A DNA stretch of 64,000 nt. It comes from Aphidius gifuensis (Eukaryota; Arthropoda; Insecta; Hymenoptera; Braconidae). Below the pieces are notes generated by a model, which worked only from the letters and a program-made list of their open reading frames with translations, made no database searches and had not been told where the DNA came from. The stretch lies in assembly GCF_014905175.1 (NCBI RefSeq), contig NC_057792.1, forward strand, positions 14,886,963-14,950,962, in the 5' to 3' direction. Shown here in pieces: positions 24,401 to 35,743 of the stretch. A program made the position numbers and the translations under genes. Numbering within the stretch: the stretch's first letter is position 1; the number at the start of each line of letters is the position of its first letter.

Positions 24401-27400
24401 CCGCATATATACTTTGGTAACCAAGAGTGAATAAAAAAAAGACAAAAAAAAATATATATAAATATATTGAAAAAAAAAAAAAATTTGCTTCTTTTTCTCC
24501 GTCTTTCTTACCATATATGATGGTGAGTCGATTTATCTTGGAATGTATTTTCAATTTTTTTTTTTTTTCTTTCTTTCTCATGCTTATACAACCAATGTGA
24601 TCGGCTTTATGTTTTATAATTGGTCAGCAACGAATAGCACGTTGTCGTATATCGCGTGCATGAATTAATTCACCGAGTTTGTTAAGTTTAAAGTCTCATA
24701 TATGCATGTAACCCTCACACAAATAGAGGGAACTCAGCATCCGGTCAATCCCAGATAAATTCAAATTAAAAAAAAAACAACAATTTGACTTGTTATTTTT
24801 ATTGCCAGTATTTTATAATCAATGTACTTTCGAAAATTCAGTTTGTACATGTGGGAAACCAAGTGACATAATTTTTTTTTTTTATCAATAATAAAACTCG
24901 TCTTTACCATTTTGAGAAAATTACAAAAAAATATATTATCAATATTAAACTTACCTTTTCTTTGAGAGCTGGTCCATTTTTCATAGCGTCCATGACAGCT
25001 GCTGATATTTGGGCATCCAAATTTTTGATAGCTTTTTCTGCATTAAAACCCAAATCTGCTTTTCCAACAATTGAAACAACCAATCGTTCAACACCCTCAA
25101 CATAGCCAGACCATGCAAGATCCAATTCAGATGCTGGTTCTGTCAAACATCCCCTTAAAAAAACAAACATTAATTAGTAATTTATAAATCATTTAATGTT
25201 TCTAAATTATTATGAAAAAATCAAAGTGATGTTGCTCATTTTTATACACTTAAAATGACAAACTTGTTTTATCATTGATTTACATTTTTTTATCATTAAC
25301 CCACATACGCTCGCGTACATGAAGCTTAATCTATATACAGCTGGCACCTATGTGGTGACGTCACTTACAACATCATCTTGCTAAAGTAATAAGCAAAGTT
25401 TTACTCATTTTTTTTTACATCGCCTTTTTCAGTGTTTCGTAGAAAAAGTATACTATTCGCATTTAACATTTCTTTAGCATTAATCTACATAGAACCGATA
25501 AAAAAATTAACAACTAAAAATTTTCATAAGAATTTTTTTGTAAAACTTTCAGCTTTGCTCTGACTCTTCGTTAAAAATTGTACTGGCTTGAACCCTCTAT
25601 GTTATAATTACGTCATACGATTGAATTACACAAACTCCTTCCTTTTCTTGTTAGCCTCCCACTGTAATATTTATATGCGATGTATGTAGCCCCACAAAAT
25701 TATTGTGCGTGAGTTTAATGTTCAAGCTAGACAGCATCTCACACAGACTCTATTTGTTTGTTTATTATTATCCAAAAAATTACGTAATTATTTACAGAGT
25801 TAATTTAACTCATGACAAAATAAAATTTATAAAATTGGTACAAATTTCTCTATATGTTATAGTGTTAAATTTACTTTCAACCTAATTGGTCCCACAAAAA
25901 GAATTTTACATTGTTTGATATAATCACAAAGCCCCACCAGCGATAACCATTTAAACTTATCAAAATAAATTCTATATTTTTGTAGGATAAAAAAATTTAA
26001 AGAAAAAACTTACCTCACAATATTTTTGCAGAGTCCTTTGCAGGCGGAAACTGATGAATGACCTGAGCACTTGGGACAATAAGCCATTTTTAACAATCCC
26101 TCATTGCAAAGTATCTGATGAGAACTAGTACTTTGAAATAAATTTGAATCAATTTTTTCAAGTACTGTTTCACCAAATTGAAGTGCTTGAATTAAAACTC
26201 TCATTGCTTCAAGACTTTTGCTTACAGAGTGTGATATTTGCTTTGGTATTTCTCCAAATGGCTGTATACCATCAATTGATTCATAAAGACATTCTTTAAA
26301 TTTATCAGTAAAATCTTGATTATTTGGATTAACAACATGATGATAAGCAATTGGAAATAATTGGGTAAAAAAATTATTTAAATGTTCTTGTAACATCATA
26401 CGTTGTGATTGTTGAACGTCATCGGGTATTGTTGTTGTTAGATTAACATGATCGATCATCGCTTGATAAAGTGTCCTAATTGATGGCCTGGTGAGCAATG
26501 ACATTGAACGATAGACTTGTTCAAATAAATTTAATGTTTTGTTCTCAGATTGTCGTGCCAATGTGGTCACAGTTTCTGCAAAAAAAAAATCAAATCAAAT
26601 CAAATTAATGACAAATAAAAATAAAAAAAAAATTGAATAAATATTTTTCTATAAATACAATTATATCTAGCATCAATTACACTTGATACTTTTGCTCGTT
26701 GAAGTATTGATTTATGATTTTCAATTGGTGAAAAGGACCACCGGTTTTATTGGGCCAACGGTTTTTTTTTCCATCATTTTTCAATTAAATTTTTCTCTAG
26801 TACATTTATTGCATTTTTAAATTTAATTTATATACAAAAATTTAAATTATTTATAATTAATTTTCAAGTGTACGCTTGTATGCTTCCTCATTTGATATAT
26901 ATAAATTCAAAATTACTACCTCAAAGCGGCCATGTTGCATGAGTCACGTGATGGTAACATCTCAACACTACGACATAGTTTTGCAAAGGTGTGTGAATGC
27001 ACATGCATTCCCCGAAAAACAGGTCTTTTTTTTTTTCCTTCTTTTTGACGGTCTTCAAGCATGCTGAACCACATTTTTCAACATACACACATATATAATC
27101 TTTTATGGTTTACAATGGTTTATATTGTAACTCTCCTCTTAAAATTCTAGCATCTTCAAATTTCAAAATGACATGAATACAACTATTTTTTATTCTCTAT
27201 ATTTGTTTAATTATTTTTTAAATAACAATATCAATTGTTACCAAGTTTTAAAGAAATTTAATTTAAACAAAAACCGATTTTAAATATTTTATTTATTAAA
27301 CATTACGTAAAAATTTATTTTTTAAATTTAAATACATCGGAGGATTATTTTGTTGTTATTTCAATTTAAATTTTTAACGATTACTTTTTTTTATAATAAC

Positions 27401-30400
27401 TGAACTAACTTAGATTTAAATTTTTAAAAAATTCAAGGACAAAAGTGTAAATACATACCTCTTACAGTATCAGCGGTCCTTGCCAGGTGGCCCTGGAGTA
27501 CCCTACTGTGATGGTGGATGAGACTGTGAAAGTTTGTACGTGCATGGTCTTGCAATTGCTCTTCTGCTTTTTTACTGCAACACTGTCCACCACAAATATT
27601 TTCTAGAAAATAAATATATAAATATATTAACTCCACAATAAGAATAATTTTATGCGTGATTAGACATGGTAAAAAATGAATAAAAAAAAAATAAATAAAC
27701 AGGAGTTATAATTTGATATGAGTGGTAGGCGTTACTGAAAGTCTCTACGTGTCTCTTTATAACAAGCACCCATGTATGTTTGACGACAGGTGCAAAAATT
27801 ATTGCAATAACATATCTATTTATTCAATTATAAACTATTATCCTTAACAAATTGTTTAACATAATTTATTACTTGTTTATTATCGATAAATTTGTGTAAT
27901 CATGCAAGAATAATTGTATAATTTACATGCTAATTTAATTGTGAATAATATTATTTTTCAATAGCCTATATTTTTATTAATTAAAATTCATTAATTTATT
28001 TTAATTTTTAAGCTAACAAAAGAAATTAAAACTTTAAAATTACTTTAATATTAATTTTTATAAAATTATTTTGCAATAATAGAAAAATTTAATAATACAT
28101 TTATAATTTCTATCAATTATTTATTGTATCATTTCTTTGTGGATAATGTAATTATTTTAAAATTAGCTATGAGCAAAAAAAATTGAATTAAAATTAAAAA
28201 ATTTAATTTGAAACAAAAGCTAAATATTTACATCAACAAAATATAACAGATAAAAGAATTCTTGTGACAAATAATCCGCGTAGACATAACATATCCTTAA
28301 CAGATTTTTATCATGTCAAATTCTTGGAAATAGTGAGTTAATCATGACTCTACATATACAGTAAATTAACCTTGTTTACACGCCCGAATCTTTTGATTGA
28401 AATTAAAAACATCACCAAGTAATTTCCAAGCAAAAATTCTTTGGTTTCGATAAAATTCATTCAGCTAAAAAGTGTGGTATTTTTCATTTTTAAAAAGACT
28501 GCGAGAAGCTTTTATTTAATACGGAGAAAACGTGGAGAAATTGCGGAGAAAAATATTTTAAAATTTGAAGAAAACTAGATAACTGAGTATAACTTTTATA
28601 TACAGCTGTATAATAAAAAATAAACTAAATTTTATTTGTTTATTTTTTTTATCAATTATAATGTGATGTAGATAAATTTAATGCGAGTTCAATAACCTCA
28701 GTGATCTGTGTTCGTAAAGATATAAGACGACACCTCTTTGTGACTCAATAAGGATCAAAATGTTATTGTATATGTATACCAGCTTCATATATAATTTATT
28801 TAAAAATAAACAAAAAGATAATCCAATTATTGTTATACTTGAAATTTTAATTCTCGCAGCTTTAGAGATTAGATAATTTATAATATAATAAAATGCTTTT
28901 TATAAACGTGTGAACTTTTTAAATAATAAATTTATAATTGTTTTAGTAATTAATGAAATGCAAATTAATGTTGTTTTTTATTTTTCTCTTCTCATTTTTC
29001 ATTTTATTAAATTATTTACCAAGCTTATTAGTAATATTTTTTTTATACTATAGAATTAACGCTGATGTGAACCTGTAACTGTCGTTTTAAAATTTTTCAA
29101 CAAGCCTAACTAGAAACATTCTAATTTTTAGAAATTTTTAATGATATTGTTTTTATTTTAGCTAAAAAAATTAACAGTCAATTAGGACGTTAAAAAACGT
29201 CATCAATTTGGGGTAATAAAAATTCATAAAATTTTTTTACAAGTACATGAATTATTATAAATTTCAAGCTTTAAAATAAATCTAGTTAAATTTCTATTTC
29301 CAATAGAAATTTTATTTCTATAGCCAAAAATTATTTTTTTTACTCCAAAAAAAAATACATTACATTTTAAAAATAATTAAAAATACATACTTTAATTCTG
29401 TGTGCAATTTTTTTACTAAAAAAAAAAACATATTTTTCTTGGAATTTAATTTATTTTCAACTCATATTATTTGTGGAAAAAAAAATGTATTTTTTTGTGC
29501 TAGATACTGTTTAGTTTAAATATATATGGATACTTAAAATTTTTAGCAAATTTAAAAATAAGGTCACATATGCTGAGTTGATGATTTACTTGAATACACA
29601 TATATAAATCGAAGATTGTTCAGTGATGTGTTTCATTCAAAATTAATATCTCGAGTAAGGGTAACGACCTTTCTATAAAATCCATCAAGTCATTCTTAAT
29701 ACATCGACAAGTTGACATGTCTGCTCCGTACAGTTGAACAATATACAATATAACAATCAAATATCATTAAATAAAAATTATTAAACTAACAGCAATGACA
29801 AATTAATTGCATGTTTATATATATGCAAATATTTAAAATGAATAAAAAACAAATATTTAAATTGCTTGCCATCAAGATGACATGTAAGAGGAAAGTTTTT
29901 TTATATATTTTTTTTGTTTTGCTAATTACTTAATAAATTAATATAGAAATAAATTAAATTCTATACAATTTTATTCAACAACAAATTTACAATTAAGTTA
30001 TTTAATTTTATTTTATTAATGTTTTAAAAAAATAAAAAGCTTGCTTTTAAATAATAAATTTATTTATAATAAAATAATAGACAAAAAAATATTTCTTAAT
30101 TTATTGTTGGTAATTTATTTAGCTTTTTTTTTGCAAAATAATTATTATTTATTATCTGCTACCATACTCAATGAGTGCTGCGTGATAAAAATAAAAAACG
30201 AATGCAGAAAAAAAAAAAAAAGTGGCAATAAAAAACGAAAGAAAAAAACGTCATAGTAATAATATGCGAACGTGAATATAAATATAAAAAAATCTTTTGA
30301 GTATATACGGAACAGCGACATTTTGTCTGGCTTTGAGATTTTTTTATGCCTTTGAGTCTGAAGAGGCCTCATTTAGATAATCATCATCATGATCTTCTTT

Positions 30401-31499
30401 TTATTTTTCAAGTATTTTTTTTTCGTTTTATTTGACAATTGAAACACTTGAATTCAAGTCTATTGATCATTAAAAGATATGAAATTTTGTCTCTATGTTG
30501 TTGAATTTTTTTTTCCATTTGTTAAGCAGGCTTTTAATATTAGTGATAAAAAACAAAAAAGTATAATTGATATTTATATAAAAGGCTGAAATTTTTTTTT
30601 TTTTTAAATAATCTGATTAGATCCAGTAAGGAGATCACTTGACACGTTCGGTGAGGAAATCCCTCGCATTATTTATTTCAGCACGTGCTGAAGAAATATT
30701 TAAATTAAAAAAAGATAAAAATTATATATAAAGAATAAATTAAATTTTGAATAAATACATTTTTTTATTTGTTGATAGCTTAATATAATTTTAGCATTGA
30801 AATAGTAATAGTAATTTAAATAATGATAAAAGAAAAGAAAAAAATAAAAGGATCATTTAATTTATTAATTTTCAGTTAAAAAATTATTAAAAATAATAAT
30901 TTCAAACTGTCATTGTCATTAATTTCAAGATTTATTTCAAATCTATATTAATTTTTATATTGAAAATTAAAAAAATTCAAATTATTACAGCTAAATTTGC
31001 AACGAAGGTAATTTTTTTTTTCTATATAGTAAATATATTTATCGAAATTTCTCTGATGATTACTCGATATAAATTTTATTCATAGATACATTAAAAAATT
31101 ATAAAATGAATAATTAGCAAAACGAATTAAATAATTATTTTATTGAATATTTAAATGCATTTAATATTGTGTATTGAATTGAATGAATCGCGAATAATTA
31201 ATACAAGCAGCAAGTGATAAATCCAATACGATAAAAGATTAAGTAGTTTATTAAATTAATTTGACTATCTGAGCTTACAATTAATTTGTAATTAAAAAAA
31301 TAAAACGACAAATGTATAATGTAAATTAAAACATACTCGTGGTTAAATCCTTTTGTTTAATTTCATCAACAGTGACATTGAGAGTTTCAAAAAAGGGACG
31401 AACAGATTCACATTTTTCATTACTCCTTGATAATCTTGATGAACGTGATAACACTCCACAGATGCACAAACACAAAAACAATAAAATTATTAACCGCAT
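9478..31499 (-). CDS. dally: Glypican, dally (GPC3/5) type
   Basis: Eight exons (31337-31499, 27459-27602, 26014-26575, 24955-25153, 13429-13733, 9936-10068, 9705-9843, 9478-9605) encode 590 residues in one continuous frame. The N terminus is a signal peptide (MRLIILLFLCLCICGVL). The glypican core follows with its conserved cysteines (ICGGQCCSKK, MAYCPKCSGH, ACKGLC, RGCLTEP). A Ser-Gly cluster at about S527, S531, S542 and S544 in an acidic setting provides heparan sulfate sites. The C terminus is hydrophobic (IGLLSLLLLIYYVN), as for GPI anchoring. Glypicans bind Wnt, BMP and Hedgehog at the cell surface. The core (INPF-like NPNNQDFTDKFKECL, QLIDQLKHINK) resembles GPC5 more than GPC4/6, hence dally rather than dlp. 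The gene fills 22 kb, mostly as one 11.2-kb and one 3.7-kb intron; large regulatory introns are typical of glypican genes. Confidence 0.9.
10069..13428. other. Glypican intron (3.4 kb)
   Basis: AT-rich with poly(A)/poly(T) runs. Open frames near 10788-11104 and 11858-12182 overlap on both strands, contain homopolymer-coded Lys or Phe runs, and look non-coding. No nested gene seen. Confidence 0.5.
13734..24954. other. Glypican large intron (11.2 kb)
   Basis: The biggest intron in the window. No nested coding gene was recognised on either strand; the longest frames (for example 15608-15892, 17570-17851, 22283-22543) are broken by low-complexity runs. It has several GC-richer islands in the AT background (about 15640-15770, 17640-17830, 22080-22180, 24270-24360), which could be enhancers, and an E2F-like TTTGGCGCG near 18240. 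A GCGCCAAAA occurs near 19948. Confidence 0.5.
25154..26013. other. Glypican intron (0.86 kb)
   Basis: No coding feature seen. It contains GGTGACGTCACTTAC near 25352, which includes a perfect CRE-type TGACGTCA palindrome. Confidence 0.5.
26576..27458. other. Glypican intron (0.88 kb)
   Basis: AT-rich intron between exons 2 and 3. An E-box-like CACGTG lies near 26945. No coding feature seen. Confidence 0.5.
27603..31336. other. Glypican intron 1 (3.7 kb)
   Basis: Very AT-rich first intron with no recognisable exon or repeat family. The donor is a clean GTATGT at 31331-31336. Confidence 0.5.
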
Positions 31500-32380
31500 G
31501 GTTGTTTTATTTTTTAAATCTTCTACTTTTTTAAATCACTAAATCACAAATTATTTTTTAAATCACTTTTTGTAATTTTTCCTATTAAATTTTTCAACTC
31601 AATTTTAAAAATAATATTATTTTCACAATTTTGTTTTAAATAATTTCATAGTGTAACACACAAGCTATAATAAAATAAAATAACTAGCACATTTAAACGG
31701 GCTTTTTATAAATGACTAAAATTCAAATAACTCCAAAATTAAAATTATTTATTTGTTTAATTATAAACTATGTGTTTGTAAACCACTAATTTGGCACTAT
31801 TGTGAAATTTGCTAATTTTTTTTTTTTTAACAAGTATAAACTATATACATTTTTTTTTTTTTTTTGCAAAATTTAACGAACCGAAATACAATGGCTATGA
31901 AAGGACCGTGTCTGGCGCACAACTGATCAGTTTGTTCAGGCTTGTTACTTGTTAGGAGAATTTGTTAATGGAGGTGGAAAAATAAAATAAGAGGTGGTTT
32001 CCAAGTTGATGCAATACCGCTTGGAGACGCCACTAACTTGACCAGGTGTTGGGAGATAAATTCAAGGTGAATAAGAAAAACGTCTGCAGGTGTAAATGAT
32101 GTCAATTTCTATTGGATTTAAATTAAAAAAAAAAATTGAAAACAGCTATAGGGAAAAATAAATAACAATTAAATAATAAAAATTTAAATTATTTTAAGCA
32201 ATATAAATTACCAGGTATAAAAAATTAATTTAAAATATTTTTAAAAATAAAATAAAGACAATTTTATTAAATTGATGAAAAAAATGTTTTTATTATTAAA
32301 AAAAAAAACGTGTGTATACAAATATAAATTAATATTAAAAAAGAAAAAAAAAGATGTAAAATTAATTAAAAGGTGCACAC
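31500..32380. other. Glypican promoter region and MCM7 3' UTR
   Basis: The part next to 31500 should hold the glypican 5' UTR and promoter. A less AT-rich patch (about 31890-32090, including CTGGCGCACAACTG) stands out as a possible core promoter. The right end is the MCM7 3' UTR with a minus-strand AATAAA at 32289-32294. Confidence 0.5.
32289..32294 (-). terminator. Poly(A) signal of MCM7
   Basis: TTTATT on the plus strand, which is AATAAA in the MCM7 sense, 87 bp after the stop codon. Confidence 0.5.
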
Positions 32381-35027
32381 TTAGAGGAAAGTAATTTTAC
32401 TTCTAGCTTGATTAACTTGCCAGACATTGAGTTCTTCATACTCTTCAATACAATCATTAATTTGTGCATCAGTAAAACCTTGTGGTATGCATCTTTCAAG
32501 TATTTCAGCAACAGTTACAGTTTTACTATTATCAGCAAGTTCAGCAATATAACGAAATATTCTTGATGACATTGATTGATGATTATTTGTTGTTTGTAAT
32601 TCTGAATTATTAATTGATGATTTTGATTCAGCAACAAGACGATTAGCCTCAGCAACATCATCTTTTTCAACAGTATCAGATAATCTTAATCTAGCAAGTG
32701 CTGTTGCCAATCTCAATACAGCTAATAAATTTCTAGCTGATGTAAATGTTTTATCATGACTATTTCTTGATTCAGTACGCATTTTAACATATGAATTAAC
32801 AATATAATCAGTTATATCTTCATTAACTGTTGGTTCAATTTTTTTACACATTGCAATATATCTACGCATGAGATCCATATCAAGTGCTTGATTATCAGTT
32901 ACTGGTTGTACACCAGTACGATGTACATGTGTAATATGTTGTGCTAATCTAAGATCATTTTCACGATTAGCACGATCTTGAATAAGCCATAATAAATCAA
33001 AACGTGATAATAGTGCAGCTGGTAATTGTATATTTTGTTCAATTGTACGTTTTGGATTATATCTACCATATGCAGGATTTGCTGCAGCAAGAATTGATAC
33101 TCTTGCATTAAGACGTGTCATAATACCAGCTTTAGCAATTGATATTGTTTGTTGTTCCATAACTTCATGAATTGCTGTTCTATCAGCATCAGCCATTTTA
33201 TCAAATTCATCAATACAACATACACCCTGATCAGCAAGTACAAGTGCACCACCTTCAAGCATCATTTGTCCAGTTAATGGATCTTTTAATACAGCTGCTG
33301 TTAAACCAACACCAGATGAACCACGACCAGTTGTATATTGTGATCTTGGTGCAAGACGTGTTATAAAACCAAGTAATTGTGATTTAGCAACACCTGGATC
33401 ACCCATTAAACAAATATTAATACTTCCACGTATTTTAATATCACCTTTTTTTTTATCTGTACCACCAACAAGTAATAATAACAATGCTTTTTTAACATCT
33501 TCAAGACCATAAATTTCTGGTGCAATTGAACATGCAAGTTTTGTATAAAAATCATCACTTGTAAATTTTTCAAGTTCTTCTTGTGTTAATTCACGACTTG
33601 CATCACTTATTGTTTGCATATTTGTTAATGTTGTAACTTTATGTGCTTCAAGAAATGTTTCATTTAATAATGCACCACCAGCACTTGGATTAAAACCAGT
33701 TTTAGAAAGTGGCAAAAATATTCCAGTAACAATAACATGATCACCTGGTAAACAATTACGTGTTGTTTCACCACGACAATAAACTGTTAATGATCTTGGT
33801 ATATGACCAACAGGTACTTGATCACTATGTTCTTGTAATTTAATTTCTTGAAATTTAACAAATTTTGAGCCTTTTGTTTGCATGTACAAACGACCACCAG
33901 CTTTATTAACTTTACAATCATCACTTTCACATGTATCCAATGGTCTAAAACTCAATGATTGTATTGTTTGATATGATTCAGCACCACACTGATCACAAGT
34001 ATATGTTGCACAAACCATCATTGGTTTTACTTCAGTACATCTTGTTACAATACCACGTACTGTTACCAATTTACCAATGCAATTTGCTTTTATATCTCGA
34101 ACAGATACTTGTTTTGCTGTATCAAAATTATGGAAATATACCTCGCTGTAATTTGCAAAAAATACATAAACAATTAAATTTATTTTCTTGATTTATTTTC
34201 ATCTTAAATGCTTATAATTTCTAGATGAAAATTATACTTACAATCTTCTCATCAATTCAGGTGCATATTTATTTCTTGGATCTCTTTGATCACCTGGATT
34301 TCTATTTCTTGCTTCCATGAGTAATCTGTGCTCAATATAAATGTCCAAAGCATCTTTGGGTGGTACATGTCGTTCTTTGAAATTTGGAAGAATTTCTTGG
34401 ACAAGCTAATCAAACAAAAAATTATATATTTAATAAAAATAATTAATATTTATTTTTAAACAATTTTAATTACCTCAAGAACCAAATTAACATATCGACG
34501 AGTATTTTTTATGATAGCCTCAACAAGACTATCATCAAAATCATGTAAGTCATCGAGGTTGATGTTTAATGCAATCTGTTCTCTGTGTGCAATTTTTGTC
34601 AGTTGTTGTCTATACTTGAAACATTTGTCGCCACTTTTATCGTCAATTGTATGATATTCTTCAAAAAAAGTCTTCAATTGTTCTGAAAGATAATAAAACA
34701 ATAAGATAATATAATATTACAATATTACAATATAATATTACAATATTACAATATAATATTACAATATTACAATATAATAATATAATATTACAATATTACA
34801 ATATAATAATATAATATTACAATATAATAATACAATATAAAAATTTAATAATAATATTTTGTTTGATAAAGTAAAACATTATTATGATAAAATGTAATTT
34901 ACAATATGTGTAATTAGTTTTTTTTTTTATGGTTAGAAATTCTATAAACTGTAAAAATGAATTTATAATTTTGGAGTAAATTATTACCTTTGTCTTTGAC
35001 GTAATCACGTTGCTTATTAGGAGCCAT
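32381..35027 (-). CDS. Mcm7: DNA replication licensing factor MCM7
   Basis: Four exons (34988-35027, 34474-34682, 34242-34405, 32381-34145) encode 725 residues (human 719). The start MAPNKQRDYVKDKG is followed by the MCM N-domain, then a zinc ribbon (C188, C191, C210, C215). The AAA+ core has Walker A GDPGVAKS at 386-393, Walker B VCCIDEFDKM at 446-455 and the arginine-finger SRFD at 518-521. The C terminus ends LNVWQVNQARSKITFL. MCM7 is one of six subunits of the MCM2-7 helicase that is loaded at origins and, with Cdc45 and GINS, unwinds DNA at forks. Intron 1 holds a minisatellite. A consensus E2F site sits 87 bp upstream of the ATG, as expected for a G1/S gene. No anomaly in catalytic residues. 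Confidence 0.98.
34708..34845. repeat. AT-rich minisatellite in MCM7 intron 1
   Basis: Tandem copies of a 21-bp unit, TATAATATTACAATATTACAA, some with an extra TATAATAA block. About six imperfect copies fill much of the intron between exons 1 and 2. Confidence 0.85.
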
Positions 35028-35743
35028 TTTATCACTGGAGTTACTTGTTTTTTATTTATTTTAATTAATTGTTTAATTTAAAACAAATAAAATTGACAGT
35101 AGTTGAAGTTTAGTTTTTTGGCGGGATACTGAAACTCTGAAAGCAATCGTCAACAATCTGACACAGTCCACACAGTCTTACCAATGTTATGATGTTATTA
35201 TGTTATTGTGATTTTGAGCTTTCATACAGTACTATACTAACTATGTATCAAACGTATGAAAGTTGATAACACCCTCTTATTTTTATAAAATAAACTAAAT
35301 ACATTCGCCTAGCATCGCCTAGGTCTAGGATTGCCTAGGATTTCTTATTGATTCCTAGAGTGGTTCCCCAATAAATAGAGAGTGTCTACATATCAGATAT
35401 CACTCGGTAAACAATTTTCAACTATGTACTAACAGTTGAATAAACAAACAATAATTAATAAAATTATTATTTAAAATAAAAAATAACTCATGTCATTTGG
35501 TTCATCTGTTGTTGTTGGTGGTTTCGTATTTTTAATAATTTTTTTCTTCGACAATAAATATAACTAAGTTGCAATTTCCCTGTAGTTAAATAATAAAATT
35601 TTAGCAAGTAATATTGTTAAGGTAAATTGAAAAAATTTATTTAAAAATTTACATTTTATGATTTTGCAAATGTATATTAACAAGCTAAAACCTCTGGTCG
35701 TCTTGGTAAAATTAATCACCATGTTGTTTGTTTTTATTTACTT
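35028..35743. other. MCM7 promoter and CWC22 3' UTR
   Basis: Contains the E2F site, then a cluster of CCTAG/CTAGG words (35308-35357), and towards 35743 the CWC22 3' UTR with a minus-strand AATAAA at about 35637. No coding sequence seen. Confidence 0.5.
35114..35126. promoter_or_regulatory. E2F consensus site of the MCM7 promoter
   Basis: TTTTTTGGCGGGA, an excellent match to the E2F/DP consensus (TTTSGCGGGA), 87 bp upstream of the MCM7 ATG. MCM genes are established E2F targets in animals. Binding here is inferred. Confidence 0.6.

Noticed and set aside
34708..34845. CRISPR-like array
   Set aside because: Copies are directly tandem without spacers and lie within a eukaryotic gene intron; it is a minisatellite.
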